From assembly GCA_016302005.1 (NCBI GenBank), contig JAEDOK010000062.1:1-9696 (forward strand): DNA of 9,696 nt. Direction: 5' to 3'. The position numbers and the translations under genes are program-made. The first letter of the stretch is position 1. Each line of letters begins with the position of its first letter. Source of the DNA: Oscillospiraceae bacterium. GTDB taxonomy: Bacteria > Bacillota_A > Clostridia > Oscillospirales > Oscillospiraceae. Shown in pieces: positions 1 to 6,684 of this stretch. The notes beneath the pieces were generated by a model. The model saw only the letters and a program-made list of their open reading frames with translations, did not search any database and was not told the origin of the DNA.

Positions 1-11
1 CGGAACGGCGT

Positions 12-49
12 TGAAAACCGATTGAAATGAATATTTTAATCGGTTTTCA
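12..49. repeat. Near-perfect inverted repeat (17-bp stem, 4-nt loop)
   Basis: Positions 12-28 and 33-49 are inverted copies around the loop GAAT. The outer 12 bp (12-23 with 38-49) are perfect. G24 faces T37, which is a G-U wobble in plus-strand RNA but an A-C mismatch in minus-strand RNA, so the hairpin is better formed in a transcript entering from the left edge. No clean T-tract follows on either strand. It could be the end of a plus-strand gene lying outside the window, a processing or terminator element for the convergent minus-strand gene at 132-1319, or a dispersed repeat; the sequence does not decide. Confidence 0.6.
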
Positions 50-64
50 GTATCAATCGTTATG

Positions 65-117
65 ACGGATACGCAAAGCCGTGAAAGGCAGCAAGGTTCT
101 GTCCCGCATCCGTTTTT
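65..117 (+). terminator. Loose inverted repeat followed by T5, possible weak terminator
   Basis: ACGGATACG at 65-73 pairs with CGCATCCGT at 105-113, with one A-C mismatch in plus-strand RNA (a G-U wobble in minus-strand RNA) and a 31-nt loop. T113-T117 follow on the plus strand. The loop is long for an intrinsic terminator, so this is a weak call. Together with the hairpin at 12-49 it would fit a plus-strand transcript ending here, convergent with the zinc-ribbon gene that stops at 132. Confidence 0.2.
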
Positions 118-131
118 CAAAGCAGCATCGC

Positions 132-1319
132 TTATCCGACACGGACGATGCAGACGAATTCCTCTCCCTTGTAGGTCACGGTGACCTTCGTCGTGCCCCG
201 CGCCAGTGCGGTTACATAGCTGTCTTTGACCTCGCAAATACTCGCATCCCCAACGGTATAGGTAACGTCGTCAATGTGATTTCCGTCGGAGTCGTAGAGA
301 TAAAGATCAAATTTCTCGCCTACGCTGACCGAGACATCCTCTCTGCCCGCCTGCAAATGCGCACCGTCAGCGGTGCTGCCGGAGAATGTGCAGTTCACCT
401 TCACCTCAGCGGTCTTGCCGTCTACCTCAGCGGTCACGGTCGTCGAACCGCTGCCGACTGCCGTCACCGTGCCGTCTGCATCGACCGAGGCAATGCTTTC
501 ATCCGCGCTGCGCCAAAGGACTTCCGCGCCGTCGGGCAAATTCGTCACGCGTAGCGTTGCGCTCTCGCCCTTTTCGTTGAGTGTCACATCGGAATCGTAG
601 TTCAGCTGCGGGACAAATGCATCGCCGGAAGTCGGTGCGTCCGGATTATCCGGTTGTGAAGAATCCTCCGCGCCGCAGACGATCTCGCAGGAAGCCTGCT
701 TGTCTCCGCACTCCACCACGATCTGTGTCTGCCCTTCCGAAACCGCCTTGACCGTAAAGGTCACGGATTTCAGCTCCTTCCCCATTGCCGTAGTTGCCGT
801 TTCCGCAACCTCGGCAACCTGAGAATTCTCGCTGTGACAGTAGACCTTCTCGTCGCACGAGAGATTGACACTGACGGTCAGCTCCTTTGTCTCACCTGCG
901 GCGGCAAAATCCAGCGTTTCAGAAGAGAGAAGCAGTTCCTCGCAATCCCCATTTGCCACGGAGATGCTCGGCTCCTCCCGCCGGACAAGGTTCTCAAACC
1001 CCGGCCACCAGCCGATCATATCTCCGATAAAATAAAATACCACAAGCACCGCAAGCGCAAGGAATACCACTGCTGCAATCAGGATCCCCTTCGGCGCTTC
1101 CTGTTTGGTCTTTTTCTTTTTGGGCGCGGAATACTTCCCCTTTGCGCCGCTTCTGCGGGCTTTCCGCTCCTCCTCCGTCAAGCGCTCCCGCCGCGTCGGC
1201 TGCTGCGCGTCGGTCGAACGGGCAGTACTTCCGCAGAGGGGACATTTGCCGCGCTCCTCATCGTAAATCGTGCCGCAATAATAGCAAACCGCCTTTTGAT
1301 TCATCTGCTCCATATTCAT
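132..1319 (-). CDS. Zinc-ribbon, single-TM protein with Ig-like (Big2-type) ectodomains
   Basis: This 395-residue protein has no enzymatic signature. Residues 12-29 hold a CxxC...CxxC zinc ribbon (C12, C15, C26, C29). Residues 41-77 are strongly basic (RRERLTEEERKARR, then KKKK). Residues 79-98 form one hydrophobic helix, which by the positive-inside rule puts the zinc ribbon in the cytoplasm and the rest outside. The ectodomain reads as three Ig-like modules (about 115-215, 237-310, 320-395). The second has the Big2 pattern most clearly (SADESIASVDADGTVTAVGSG). The first contains several cysteines that could form disulfides. ATG at 1319 is chosen because it is the first in-frame ATG after the Shine-Dalgarno AAAGGAG (1349-1343); the gap is 23 nt but is filled by a hairpin. 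It is divergent from the kinase-like receptor at 1510 and shares its topology, which suggests a joint surface or sensing role; that is inference. Confidence 0.85.
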   Translation of the reverse strand: MNMEQMNQKAVCYYCGTIYDEERGKCPLCGSTARSTDAQQPTRRERLTEEERKARRSGAKGKYSAPKKKKTKQEAPKGILIAAVVFLALAVLVVFYFIGDMIGWWPGFENLVRREEPSISVANGDCEELLLSSETLDFAAAGETKELTVSVNLSCDEKVYCHSENSQVAEVAETATTAMGKELKSVTFTVKAVSEGQTQIVVECGDKQASCEIVCGAEDSSQPDNPDAPTSGDAFVPQLNYDSDVTLNEKGESATLRVTNLPDGAEVLWRSADESIASVDADGTVTAVGSGSTTVTAEVDGKTAEVKVNCTFSGSTADGAHLQAGREDVSVSVGEKFDLYLYDSDGNHIDDVTYTVGDASICEVKDSYVTALARGTTKVTVTYKGEEFVCIVRVG

Positions 1320-1349
1320 GCATACGGCGTGTATGCGGTCAACTCCTTT
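1320..1349 (-). promoter_or_regulatory. Shine-Dalgarno, hairpin, then start codon
   Basis: Reading the minus strand: AAAGGAG (1349-1343), then TTGACC (1342-1337), then GCATAC-ACGCC-GTATGC (1336-1320), a perfect 6-bp stem with a 5-nt loop, immediately followed by ATG (1319-1317). The linear distance from ribosome binding site to start is 23 nt, too long for normal initiation. Folding the hairpin reduces it to about 6 nt. No in-frame ATG, GTG or TTG lies between. Phage T4 gene 38 is a known case of this arrangement. Confidence 0.6.
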
Positions 1350-1396
1350 CTGTGTAGGCCCTCTGTTTTTCTTCTTTTTTTCGTCTCCTTTTTTAT

Positions 1397-1425
1397 ATCA
1401 TATCATTTTCTCCCGCAGAACACAA
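1397..1425 (-). promoter_or_regulatory. Predicted sigma-70-type promoter for the zinc-ribbon gene
   Basis: On the minus strand, TTGTGT (1425-1420) is followed after exactly 17 nt by TATGAT (1402-1397), preceded by TGA, giving an extended -10 (TGn-TATGAT). The -35 matches consensus at only 3 of 6 bases; the -10 matches 5 of 6. Transcription would begin near 1390 and give a leader of about 70 nt that is A/G-rich and carries the SD-hairpin-ATG arrangement. Confidence 0.55.
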
Positions 1426-1437
1426 GAATAGCTATTG

Positions 1438-1453
1438 ATTTTTTTGAAAAAAT
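1438..1453. repeat. A/T palindrome in the divergent promoter region
   Basis: ATTTTTT (1438-1444) and AAAAAAT (1447-1453) form a perfect 7-bp inverted repeat around TG. It lies between the -35 of the minus promoter and the -10 of the plus promoter, overlapping the expected -35 of the latter. It could be intrinsically curved DNA, an UP-like element or an operator; the sequence alone does not distinguish these. Confidence 0.4.
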
Positions 1454-1462
1454 GTCATAGTA

Positions 1463-1468
1463 TATAAT
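1463..1468 (+). promoter_or_regulatory. Consensus -10 box for the kinase-like receptor gene
   Basis: TATAAT at 1463-1468 is a perfect -10 hexamer. There is no good -35 at 16-18 nt spacing, where only a T-run is found (1439-1446); TTGATT at 1435-1440 would need 22 nt spacing. The weak -35 suggests dependence on an activator or on the A/T-rich palindrome. A start near 1475 gives a leader of about 35 nt and excludes the TTG at 1468 as a start codon. Confidence 0.5.
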
Positions 1469-1509
1469 TGCGTGAATTTGAGTTTTTCTTTTTTATTAAG
1501 GAGGCGAAA

Positions 1510-4500
1510 ATGATGTCCGAACTCAAAATGATTTCTCCTCTGCTCGATCATATGGCAGTGGATAAGGAGATCGCCGGACACAACGGTCGCACCTGCTATA
1601 CGCTGCGCGACACATCGGGCGAACGGTTCATCCTCAAATGCATCTCCGTTCCTGCCTCTGACAGTCAGGTCCGTGCCTTGATTCTCTCCGGCGCATATCC
1701 GGACGAGGCCGCCGTGCATGCGTATTACGGCAGAGTCGCCGCCGATATTCGGTCGGAACTGGAGATTGGAAAAAAGCTTGCCGCTTCGGGAAGCTTTGCA
1801 GGCGCAATCTCCTACCAGATCGAGCCGAAGGAATCCGGTGTCGGTTACGATGTCTATATTCTTTACCCGCTGTACATCCCGCTGAACGATTTTTACGCGC
1901 ACAACGCCATGACGCATCTGCGCGCGGTCAATTTAGGCATTGATATTTGCGACGCAATCTCCGCGTGCCGCGAGGCAGGTTACCTCTTCGGAAACATCAA
2001 GCCCGAGAACATTTATTTCATGACGAACGGAAAATTTCTGCTCGGCGATCTCGGCTTGGTTTCCTTGCAGGAGTTGAAATACTCCTGCCTGCCGGAAGAG
2101 TACATCGGGCCGTTCTCCGCGCCGGAGCTGGCAGATATCACGACCTCTCCGAATACGACCATTGATCTGTATTCGCTCGGCATGGTGCTTTACCGCATCT
2201 ATAACGGAAATCACGGTCCCTTCGAGGACGAAAACACCGGCGATGCAATGGCAGACAAGCTCCGAATGACCGGAAAACCGCTGCCGACACCGATCTATGC
2301 CGATTACGAGCTTGCAAGCATTATTCTGAAAGCATGCGCGTTCAAGCAAGCCGACCGCTATCAGACACCCGAGGAACTGAAGCAGGCGCTTATGCTGTAT
2401 ATGCAGCGCAACGAGGTATCGGACACCTTGATTGTCCCCCCAATTGTTTCGGAAGCCGCGCCGATCACAGATGCCGCCTCGGAGGACGCGGAGGAAGAAA
2501 CACCGATGCGCATGACGGACGCGGATAAGCTCGACGAGGATTTCCGCCACAGCTTCGCGCCGGATCTTTCCGGAGCAGGCACAGAGGCAGATGTCGATCC
2601 CGCAATTCACCCGACACCTGTTCCCACCGCGCCCAAGAAGCCGGAAAAGCCTGTAGCTCCTGCGCCGCAGACGCAGCCGAGCGAAAAGGAAGAAGCCGTT
2701 TCGGAGAACGGGGAAGCGCCTGCCTCGGAGGACACGCCGCCCGTGATTGCGGAAGAGCCGCCGCGGGAGGATACCGCTTCTGCCCTGTTGGAGACGGAGG
2801 TTGATCCCGATCAAATGGATCTTGACGAGCTTCTTGCCGCCGTTAACCGCTGCGTCGGCGAAAAATCGGCACCCGTTCCTGCGGAAGAGAATCCCGAGGG
2901 GCTGACAATGCATACGGAGGAAGCGCCTGTGCAGAAGCACGACTATGTGGATTCGCAAGCCGAGTCGGAGGAAGAAGAAGACGAAGAGGACGCGCCGCCC
3001 AAGCGGGGCAAGGCGCTCAAAATCGGTATCATCGTCGCGCTTCTGCTTGCGATTGCCGCCGTGGCATACTATCTGCTGACATGGTATTTTGTGGATGTGA
3101 AAAAGCTGAATATGCTCTCATGCACCACAGAGCAAATGGTCGTCGAGTTGGACAGCGAGGATAGCATTGACCGTTTCTCGCTTACCTGCACCGACAGCTA
3201 CGGCAACGCCTATCCCTTCACGGTCAGCGGCAATCGCTTCACCTTCACGGGATTGCGGGAAAACACAACCTATACCGTTACCGTCTCCGCCGCCGCGCGT
3301 CATAAGCTCACCTCTGCAAGCACCTATACCTTGAGCGTCACCACGCCTGAGTCTACGGAGATCACCTCCTTCACCGCCACCCGCGGCGATGCGGACGGCG
3401 AGGTATTGCTCTCGTTTACGCAGGAGGGTCCCGCTCCCGCGCGTTGGAGGCTCTCGTATGACGACGGTTCCGGCAAGTCGGACACTTTTGAGTTTGACGG
3501 CAATTCCTATCTTGTCACGGGATTAGAGCAATATAAGTGCTATACCTTTACCTTAGAAAACACCGACAGCGTCTATCTGTCCGGTCAGACCACCGTGGAA
3601 TATGAGCTTCTGCCGATTGTGGAGGCGAAAAACCTCAATGTCTCCGAAATTAACGGCAACAGCGTCACCGTCGTTTGGGAGGCGGGCGAGAATCTGCCCG
3701 AGGAGTGGACGCTCACCTGCGAAGCAGAGGGGCTTACACCGAGCTCGGGCACGACCGGCGAGACCTCCTATACCTTCACCCTGCCGGATCTGAGCCGTGA
3801 TTACACCTTCAGCGTCAGTGCCGGCGGCATGGACTCTCCCGAATCCTTCGTGCTGCCCTCTAATCCGATCATTGTTGAAAATATCGCGGCGAAGACGAAC
3901 GAGGACGGCACGGTGACGGTCACATGGGACACACCCGTAGGTGCGCCGGAAGGCGGCTGGTACATCTCTTATAACACCGTCGGCAGCTTCCACGCCGACT
4001 ATATGCCGGACGCGGAAAACAGCGCAGTGACCGGAAATTCCGTTGTTCTGCGCAAGCTGATCCCGAACGCGGAATATGAAGTCTCCCTCGCTCTGACGGC
4101 AAATGATACCTCGCGTCCCGTCTTCGGCACGACGAAAACGACCTTCCGCACCGCGGAAACAGGCGTTTTTGACGAGTTCGGCGTATCGCCCACACCGCCC
4201 TTAAGCGCTGCGAGCGGATACATTTCCCTCTGGCTGCTGCCGGAGAAGGAAAATTGGAATTACAATGATCTGCGGAATCACAAAACGACATTCTCCTCGG
4301 AGGAACAGATCGCAGTCTGCATTGAGATCAATGCTGTCAACGCCTCAACGGACGAAGTCACATTGCTTTATGTCCTGCGCGACGAGGCAGGCAGAGTTGT
4401 TAATGATGTTTCTAAGACGCTCCCGTGGAACGATATGTGGTACAGCCGCCGCCACGCCGGCGCGATTCCGCTGCCCGCAAGCTCCGGCGAGGTGTCCGCA

Positions 4501-4572
4501 ACCGGAAACTACACGCTGGAAATCTATGTTAACGGCAAGCTGCTTGCCTCAGTCGGCTTCACCATCGCGTAA
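1510..4572 (+). CDS. Kinase-like (probable pseudokinase) receptor with FN3 ectodomains
   Basis: This 1020-residue protein starts at ATG 1510 (or ATG 1513), 5 or 8 nt after AAGGAGG (1498-1504). Residues 1-300 have a Ser/Thr kinase fold: VAIK-type Lys K43, alpha-C Glu E83 or E85, DLG in place of DFG (D180-G182), APE (A204-E206), and D219 in the DxxxxG motif of subdomain IX. The catalytic loop reads FGNIKPEN, so the HRD Asp is Asn162 and the HRD His and Arg are also lost, although K164 and N167 remain. The glycine loop is degenerate. Residues 305-497 are an acidic Pro/Ala-rich linker, 505-527 a membrane helix, about 530-885 four FN3-like repeats, and 886-1020 a further beta-rich domain. This is PrkC-like topology with FN3 in place of PASTA. 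It most likely binds a partner or nucleotide rather than acting as an efficient kinase. It is divergent from the zinc-ribbon Ig-like protein. No PP2C phosphatase gene is present nearby. Confidence 0.85.
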   Translation: MMSELKMISPLLDHMAVDKEIAGHNGRTCYTLRDTSGERFILKCISVPASDSQVRALILSGAYPDEAAVHAYYGRVAADIRSELEIGKKLAASGSFAGAISYQIEPKESGVGYDVYILYPLYIPLNDFYAHNAMTHLRAVNLGIDICDAISACREAGYLFGNIKPENIYFMTNGKFLLGDLGLVSLQELKYSCLPEEYIGPFSAPELADITTSPNTTIDLYSLGMVLYRIYNGNHGPFEDENTGDAMADKLRMTGKPLPTPIYADYELASIILKACAFKQADRYQTPEELKQALMLYMQRNEVSDTLIVPPIVSEAAPITDAASEDAEEETPMRMTDADKLDEDFRHSFAPDLSGAGTEADVDPAIHPTPVPTAPKKPEKPVAPAPQTQPSEKEEAVSENGEAPASEDTPPVIAEEPPREDTASALLETEVDPDQMDLDELLAAVNRCVGEKSAPVPAEENPEGLTMHTEEAPVQKHDYVDSQAESEEEEDEEDAPPKRGKALKIGIIVALLLAIAAVAYYLLTWYFVDVKKLNMLSCTTEQMVVELDSEDSIDRFSLTCTDSYGNAYPFTVSGNRFTFTGLRENTTYTVTVSAAARHKLTSASTYTLSVTTPESTEITSFTATRGDADGEVLLSFTQEGPAPARWRLSYDDGSGKSDTFEFDGNSYLVTGLEQYKCYTFTLENTDSVYLSGQTTVEYELLPIVEAKNLNVSEINGNSVTVVWEAGENLPEEWTLTCEAEGLTPSSGTTGETSYTFTLPDLSRDYTFSVSAGGMDSPESFVLPSNPIIVENIAAKTNEDGTVTVTWDTPVGAPEGGWYISYNTVGSFHADYMPDAENSAVTGNSVVLRKLIPNAEYEVSLALTANDTSRPVFGTTKTTFRTAETGVFDEFGVSPTPPLSAASGYISLWLLPEKENWNYNDLRNHKTTFSSEEQIAVCIEINAVNASTDEVTLLYVLRDEAGRVVNDVSKTLPWNDMWYSRRHAGAIPLPASSGEVSATGNYTLEIYVNGKLLASVGFTIA

Positions 4573-4585
4573 GCGTTTCCCTTTG

Positions 4586-4616
4586 TATCTATTTTCGGCG
4601 AAACATCCGATAGATA
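4586..4616 (+). repeat. Imperfect hairpin between the receptor gene and the oad operon
   Basis: TATCTA (4586-4591) pairs with TAGATA (4611-4616) and TCGG (4595-4598) with CCGA (4607-4610). A 3-nt bulge lies in the left arm and the loop is 8 nt. No T-tract follows, so it does not look like a strong intrinsic terminator. The 78-nt gap holds no clear -35/-10 pair either, so read-through from the receptor gene or a non-canonical promoter are both open. Confidence 0.35.
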
Positions 4617-4650
4617 TAGATAAATTCCAAAACATGTGAGGAGGAAAACA

Positions 4651-4911
4651 ATGCAGAACTGGTTTGTTGTTGTCATGGGCATCGGAACGGTTTTTGTCGT
4701 GCTGGTCCTGATCATCGCGCTTTGCTATCTGCTCGGTCTGATTTGCCGCGCAGGCGCAAAAGAGGAGCAGCCCAAGCAGTCTCCCGTCTCCGCCGCGCCC
4801 GCTGCTATCCCGAATCGCGCTGAGCTGGCGGCAGCAATTGCCGCAGCCGTTGCGGAATACAGCGGAACCGACGCGTCCGCCATCCGCATTCTGTCCATCA
4901 AAAAACTCTAA
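4651..4911 (+). CDS. oadG: Small membrane-anchor subunit of Na+-pumping decarboxylase (OadG family)
   Basis: This 86-residue protein has one hydrophobic helix at residues 5-31, a short charged and Pro/Ala linker (37-55), and a helical C-terminus (58-70) ending in an AIRILSIKKL-type tail. That is the usual layout of OadG/MmdD gamma-delta subunits. In the family this subunit assembles and anchors the alpha and biotin-carrier components at the membrane beta subunit. I see no His-rich metal-binding tail like that described for enterobacterial OadG. ATG 4651 is preferred over an in-frame GTG at 4636 because AGGAGG (4639-4644) sits 6 nt before it. It is the first gene of a four-gene operon, followed after 27 nt by the biotin carrier. 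The family call rests on topology, tail and context; oadG versus mmdD naming follows the alpha subunit. Confidence 0.8.
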   Translation: MQNWFVVVMGIGTVFVVLVLIIALCYLLGLICRAGAKEEQPKQSPVSAAPAAIPNRAELAAAIAAAVAEYSGTDASAIRILSIKKL

Positions 4912-4938
4912 GAAACATACGGAAAGGTGAAATGAACT

Positions 4939-5286
4939 ATGAAAAAATATCGTGTCAATGTGAACGGTTCCCTTTATGAGGTCGAAATTGAAGAAATGCA
5001 AGCTCCCGCGACAATGAGTGCCGCAAAGCCTGCTGCCCCCGCCGCTCCCGCCGCCCCCGTTGCCGCAGGCGCAGGCGCAAAGGTCAACGCACCGATGCCC
5101 GGCACCATTCTCGATGTCCGTGTACAGAACGGTTCAAAGGTCAAGAAGGGCGATGTCCTCGTCATTCTTGAGGCTATGAAGATGGAAAATGAAATTCAGG
5201 CGCCGTGCGACGGCACCGTTACCTCTGTCGGCGTAAAGAAGGGTGATTCCGTCGAAACGCAGGCTCTTATTTGCACCATCGCCTGA
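4939..5286 (+). CDS. Biotin carboxyl carrier subunit of the decarboxylase (MmdC/GcdC-type)
   Basis: This 115-residue protein carries the biotinyl domain as a separate chain. Residues 2-19 form the N-terminal strand segment typical of MmdC/GcdC proteins, 22-47 are a flexible Ala/Pro linker, and 48-115 are the lipoyl/biotinyl barrel. Biotin would attach at K81 in the EAMKMENEI motif. The domain accepts CO2 from the carboxyltransferase alpha subunit and delivers it to the membrane beta subunit, where carboxybiotin is decarboxylated. The ribosome binding site is modest (GGAAAGGTGA, 4921-4930). An ATG at 4932 is out of frame, so 4939 is the start. Genes on both sides are 27 nt away, consistent with one transcript. 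It complements the OadA here, which lacks its own biotin domain. Confidence 0.93.
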   Translation: MKKYRVNVNGSLYEVEIEEMQAPATMSAAKPAAPAAPAAPVAAGAGAKVNAPMPGTILDVRVQNGSKVKKGDVLVILEAMKMENEIQAPCDGTVTSVGVKKGDSVETQALICTIA

Positions 5287-5313
5287 GATCTCGCTGCATA
5301 AGGGAGAAACGAT

Positions 5314-6666
5314 ATGTTTAAGAAGAATAAAAAACTGCACAGAGCCCTGATCGCAATGATGGTGCTTTGCTGTCTCGTCTGCCTGTGCTTCACCTTCGCC
5401 TATGCCGCAGGCGGCGAAGATGAAGCTGTGCCTGAGGCGGAGCAAACCGTAGCGACCACCGAAGCGAAGGGAGCTTCCTCAAACTCAGAGGCGATTTCCA
5501 ACTTTGTCAACGATACCGGCATTGCCCGGATGATCAAGCAGGCAGACTGGAAGACCATCATCATGATCCTGATCTCTTTCGTGCTGATGTATCTTGCCAT
5601 CGGCAAGGGCTTTGAGCCGCTGCTCCTCCTGCCGATCGCTTTCGGTATGCTGCTGACCAACCTGCCCGGCGCCGGTATGTATCACGCCGAGATCTTCGAG
5701 GGCGGTCACATCAACTGGAGCGCCTTTACAGATTCGAAGACCTTCGGTCTGATTGATGTCCTGTATCTCGGTGTCAAGCTTGGCATCTACCCCTGCCTGA
5801 TCTTCATCGGTGTCGGCGCCTCAACGGACTTTGCGCCGCTGATCGCCAACCCCAAGACGCTGCTGCTCGGCGCTGCCGCTCAGCTCGGAATTTTCCTCGC
5901 CTTCCTCGGCGCGAAGCTGCTTGGCTTTACCTCCTTTGAGGCAGGCTCGATCGGCATCATCGGCGGCGCGGACGGTCCTACCGCCATCTACACCACCTCG
6001 CTGCTGGCGCCGCATCTGCTCGGTGCCATCGCCATTGCCGCTTACTCCTACATGGCACTCGTGCCCGTTATCCAGCCGCCCATCATGCGCGGTCTGACCA
6101 CGAAGAAGGAACGCATGATCCGCATGGATAACCTGCGACAGGTCTCCAAAAAGGAGAAGATCATTTTCCCGATCGCCGTTACCGCTTTCGTCGCACTGCT
6201 CGTTCCGAGTGCTGCGCCGCTGATCGGCTGCCTCATGCTCGGCAATCTGTTGCGTGAGTGCGGCGTCACCGACCGCCTGTCCAAGACGGCACAGAATGAG
6301 CTGATGAACATCACCGTCATCTTCCTCGGCATCTCTGTCGGTGCGACCGCTACGGCAAATTCCTTCCTCCAGCTCAAGACCCTCGGCATTCTGCTCATGG
6401 GCATCTGTGCGTTCGCACTCGGCACCACGGGCGGCGTGCTGCTCGCCAAGTTTATGAACCTCTTCCTGCCGGAGGGCAAGAAGATCAACCCGCTGATCGG
6501 CTCTGCCGGCGTTTCCGCTGTCCCGATGGCTGCGCGTGTTTCGCAGAAGGAAGGTCAGAGAGAAGACCCGTCCAACTTCCTGCTCATGCACGCCATGGGC
6601 CCGAATGTCGCGGGCGTCATCGGCTCCGCCGTTGCTGCAGGCGTACTTATCGCGCTGTTTGGCTGA
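5314..6666 (+). CDS. oadB: Na+-translocating decarboxylase beta subunit, integral membrane carboxybiotin decarboxylase
   Basis: This 450-residue polytopic protein matches the OadB/MmdB/GcdB family. It decarboxylates carboxybiotin in the membrane and couples this to Na+ export. Conserved sites are visible: the [10 protein letters not shown] motif with D220 (D203 in Klebsiella OadB) and the [17 protein letters not shown] segment with N392, G396, S401 and R408, which keeps the exact spacing of Klebsiella N373, G377, S382 and R389. The N-terminus has an extra basic-hydrophobic segment (residues 1-31) ending in AYA, like a cleavable signal peptide, followed by an acidic Ser/Thr/Ala-rich stretch (33-70) before the first conserved helix at about 80. 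The chain is slightly longer than the usual roughly 430 residues for this reason. The ribosome binding site AGGGAG (5301-5306) lies 7 nt before the ATG. oadA follows after 18 nt. Confidence 0.95.
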   Translation: MFKKNKKLHRALIAMMVLCCLVCLCFTFAYAAGGEDEAVPEAEQTVATTEAKGASSNSEAISNFVNDTGIARMIKQADWKTIIMILISFVLMYLAIGKGFEPLLLLPIAFGMLLTNLPGAGMYHAEIFEGGHINWSAFTDSKTFGLIDVLYLGVKLGIYPCLIFIGVGASTDFAPLIANPKTLLLGAAAQLGIFLAFLGAKLLGFTSFEAGSIGIIGGADGPTAIYTTSLLAPHLLGAIAIAAYSYMALVPVIQPPIMRGLTTKKERMIRMDNLRQVSKKEKIIFPIAVTAFVALLVPSAAPLIGCLMLGNLLRECGVTDRLSKTAQNELMNITVIFLGISVGATATANSFLQLKTLGILLMGICAFALGTTGGVLLAKFMNLFLPEGKKINPLIGSAGVSAVPMAARVSQKEGQREDPSNFLLMHAMGPNVAGVIGSAVAAGVLIALFG

Positions 6667-6684
6667 TAGGAGGTATTTACGATC

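Noticed and set aside
1468..1509. N-terminal extension of the kinase-like protein to a TTG at 1468
   Set aside because: The codon overlaps the -10 box and the extension would include the ribosome binding site used by ATG 1510/1513.
1933..2958. Long open frame on the minus strand (341 codons)
   Set aside because: It lies wholly inside the kinase-like gene, its translation is Arg/Cys/Gly-rich without domains, and it arises from the codon bias of the real frame.
5020..5080. GC-rich repeat of Ala/Pro codons in the biotin carrier gene
   Set aside because: It encodes the flexible linker expected in biotin carriers and is not an independent DNA repeat element.
5821..6591. Long open frame on the minus strand (256 codons) opposite oadB
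   Set aside because: Its translation is Asp/Glu/Arg/Gln-rich, low in hydrophobic structure and fully antisense to a conserved membrane protein, so it is a shadow frame.
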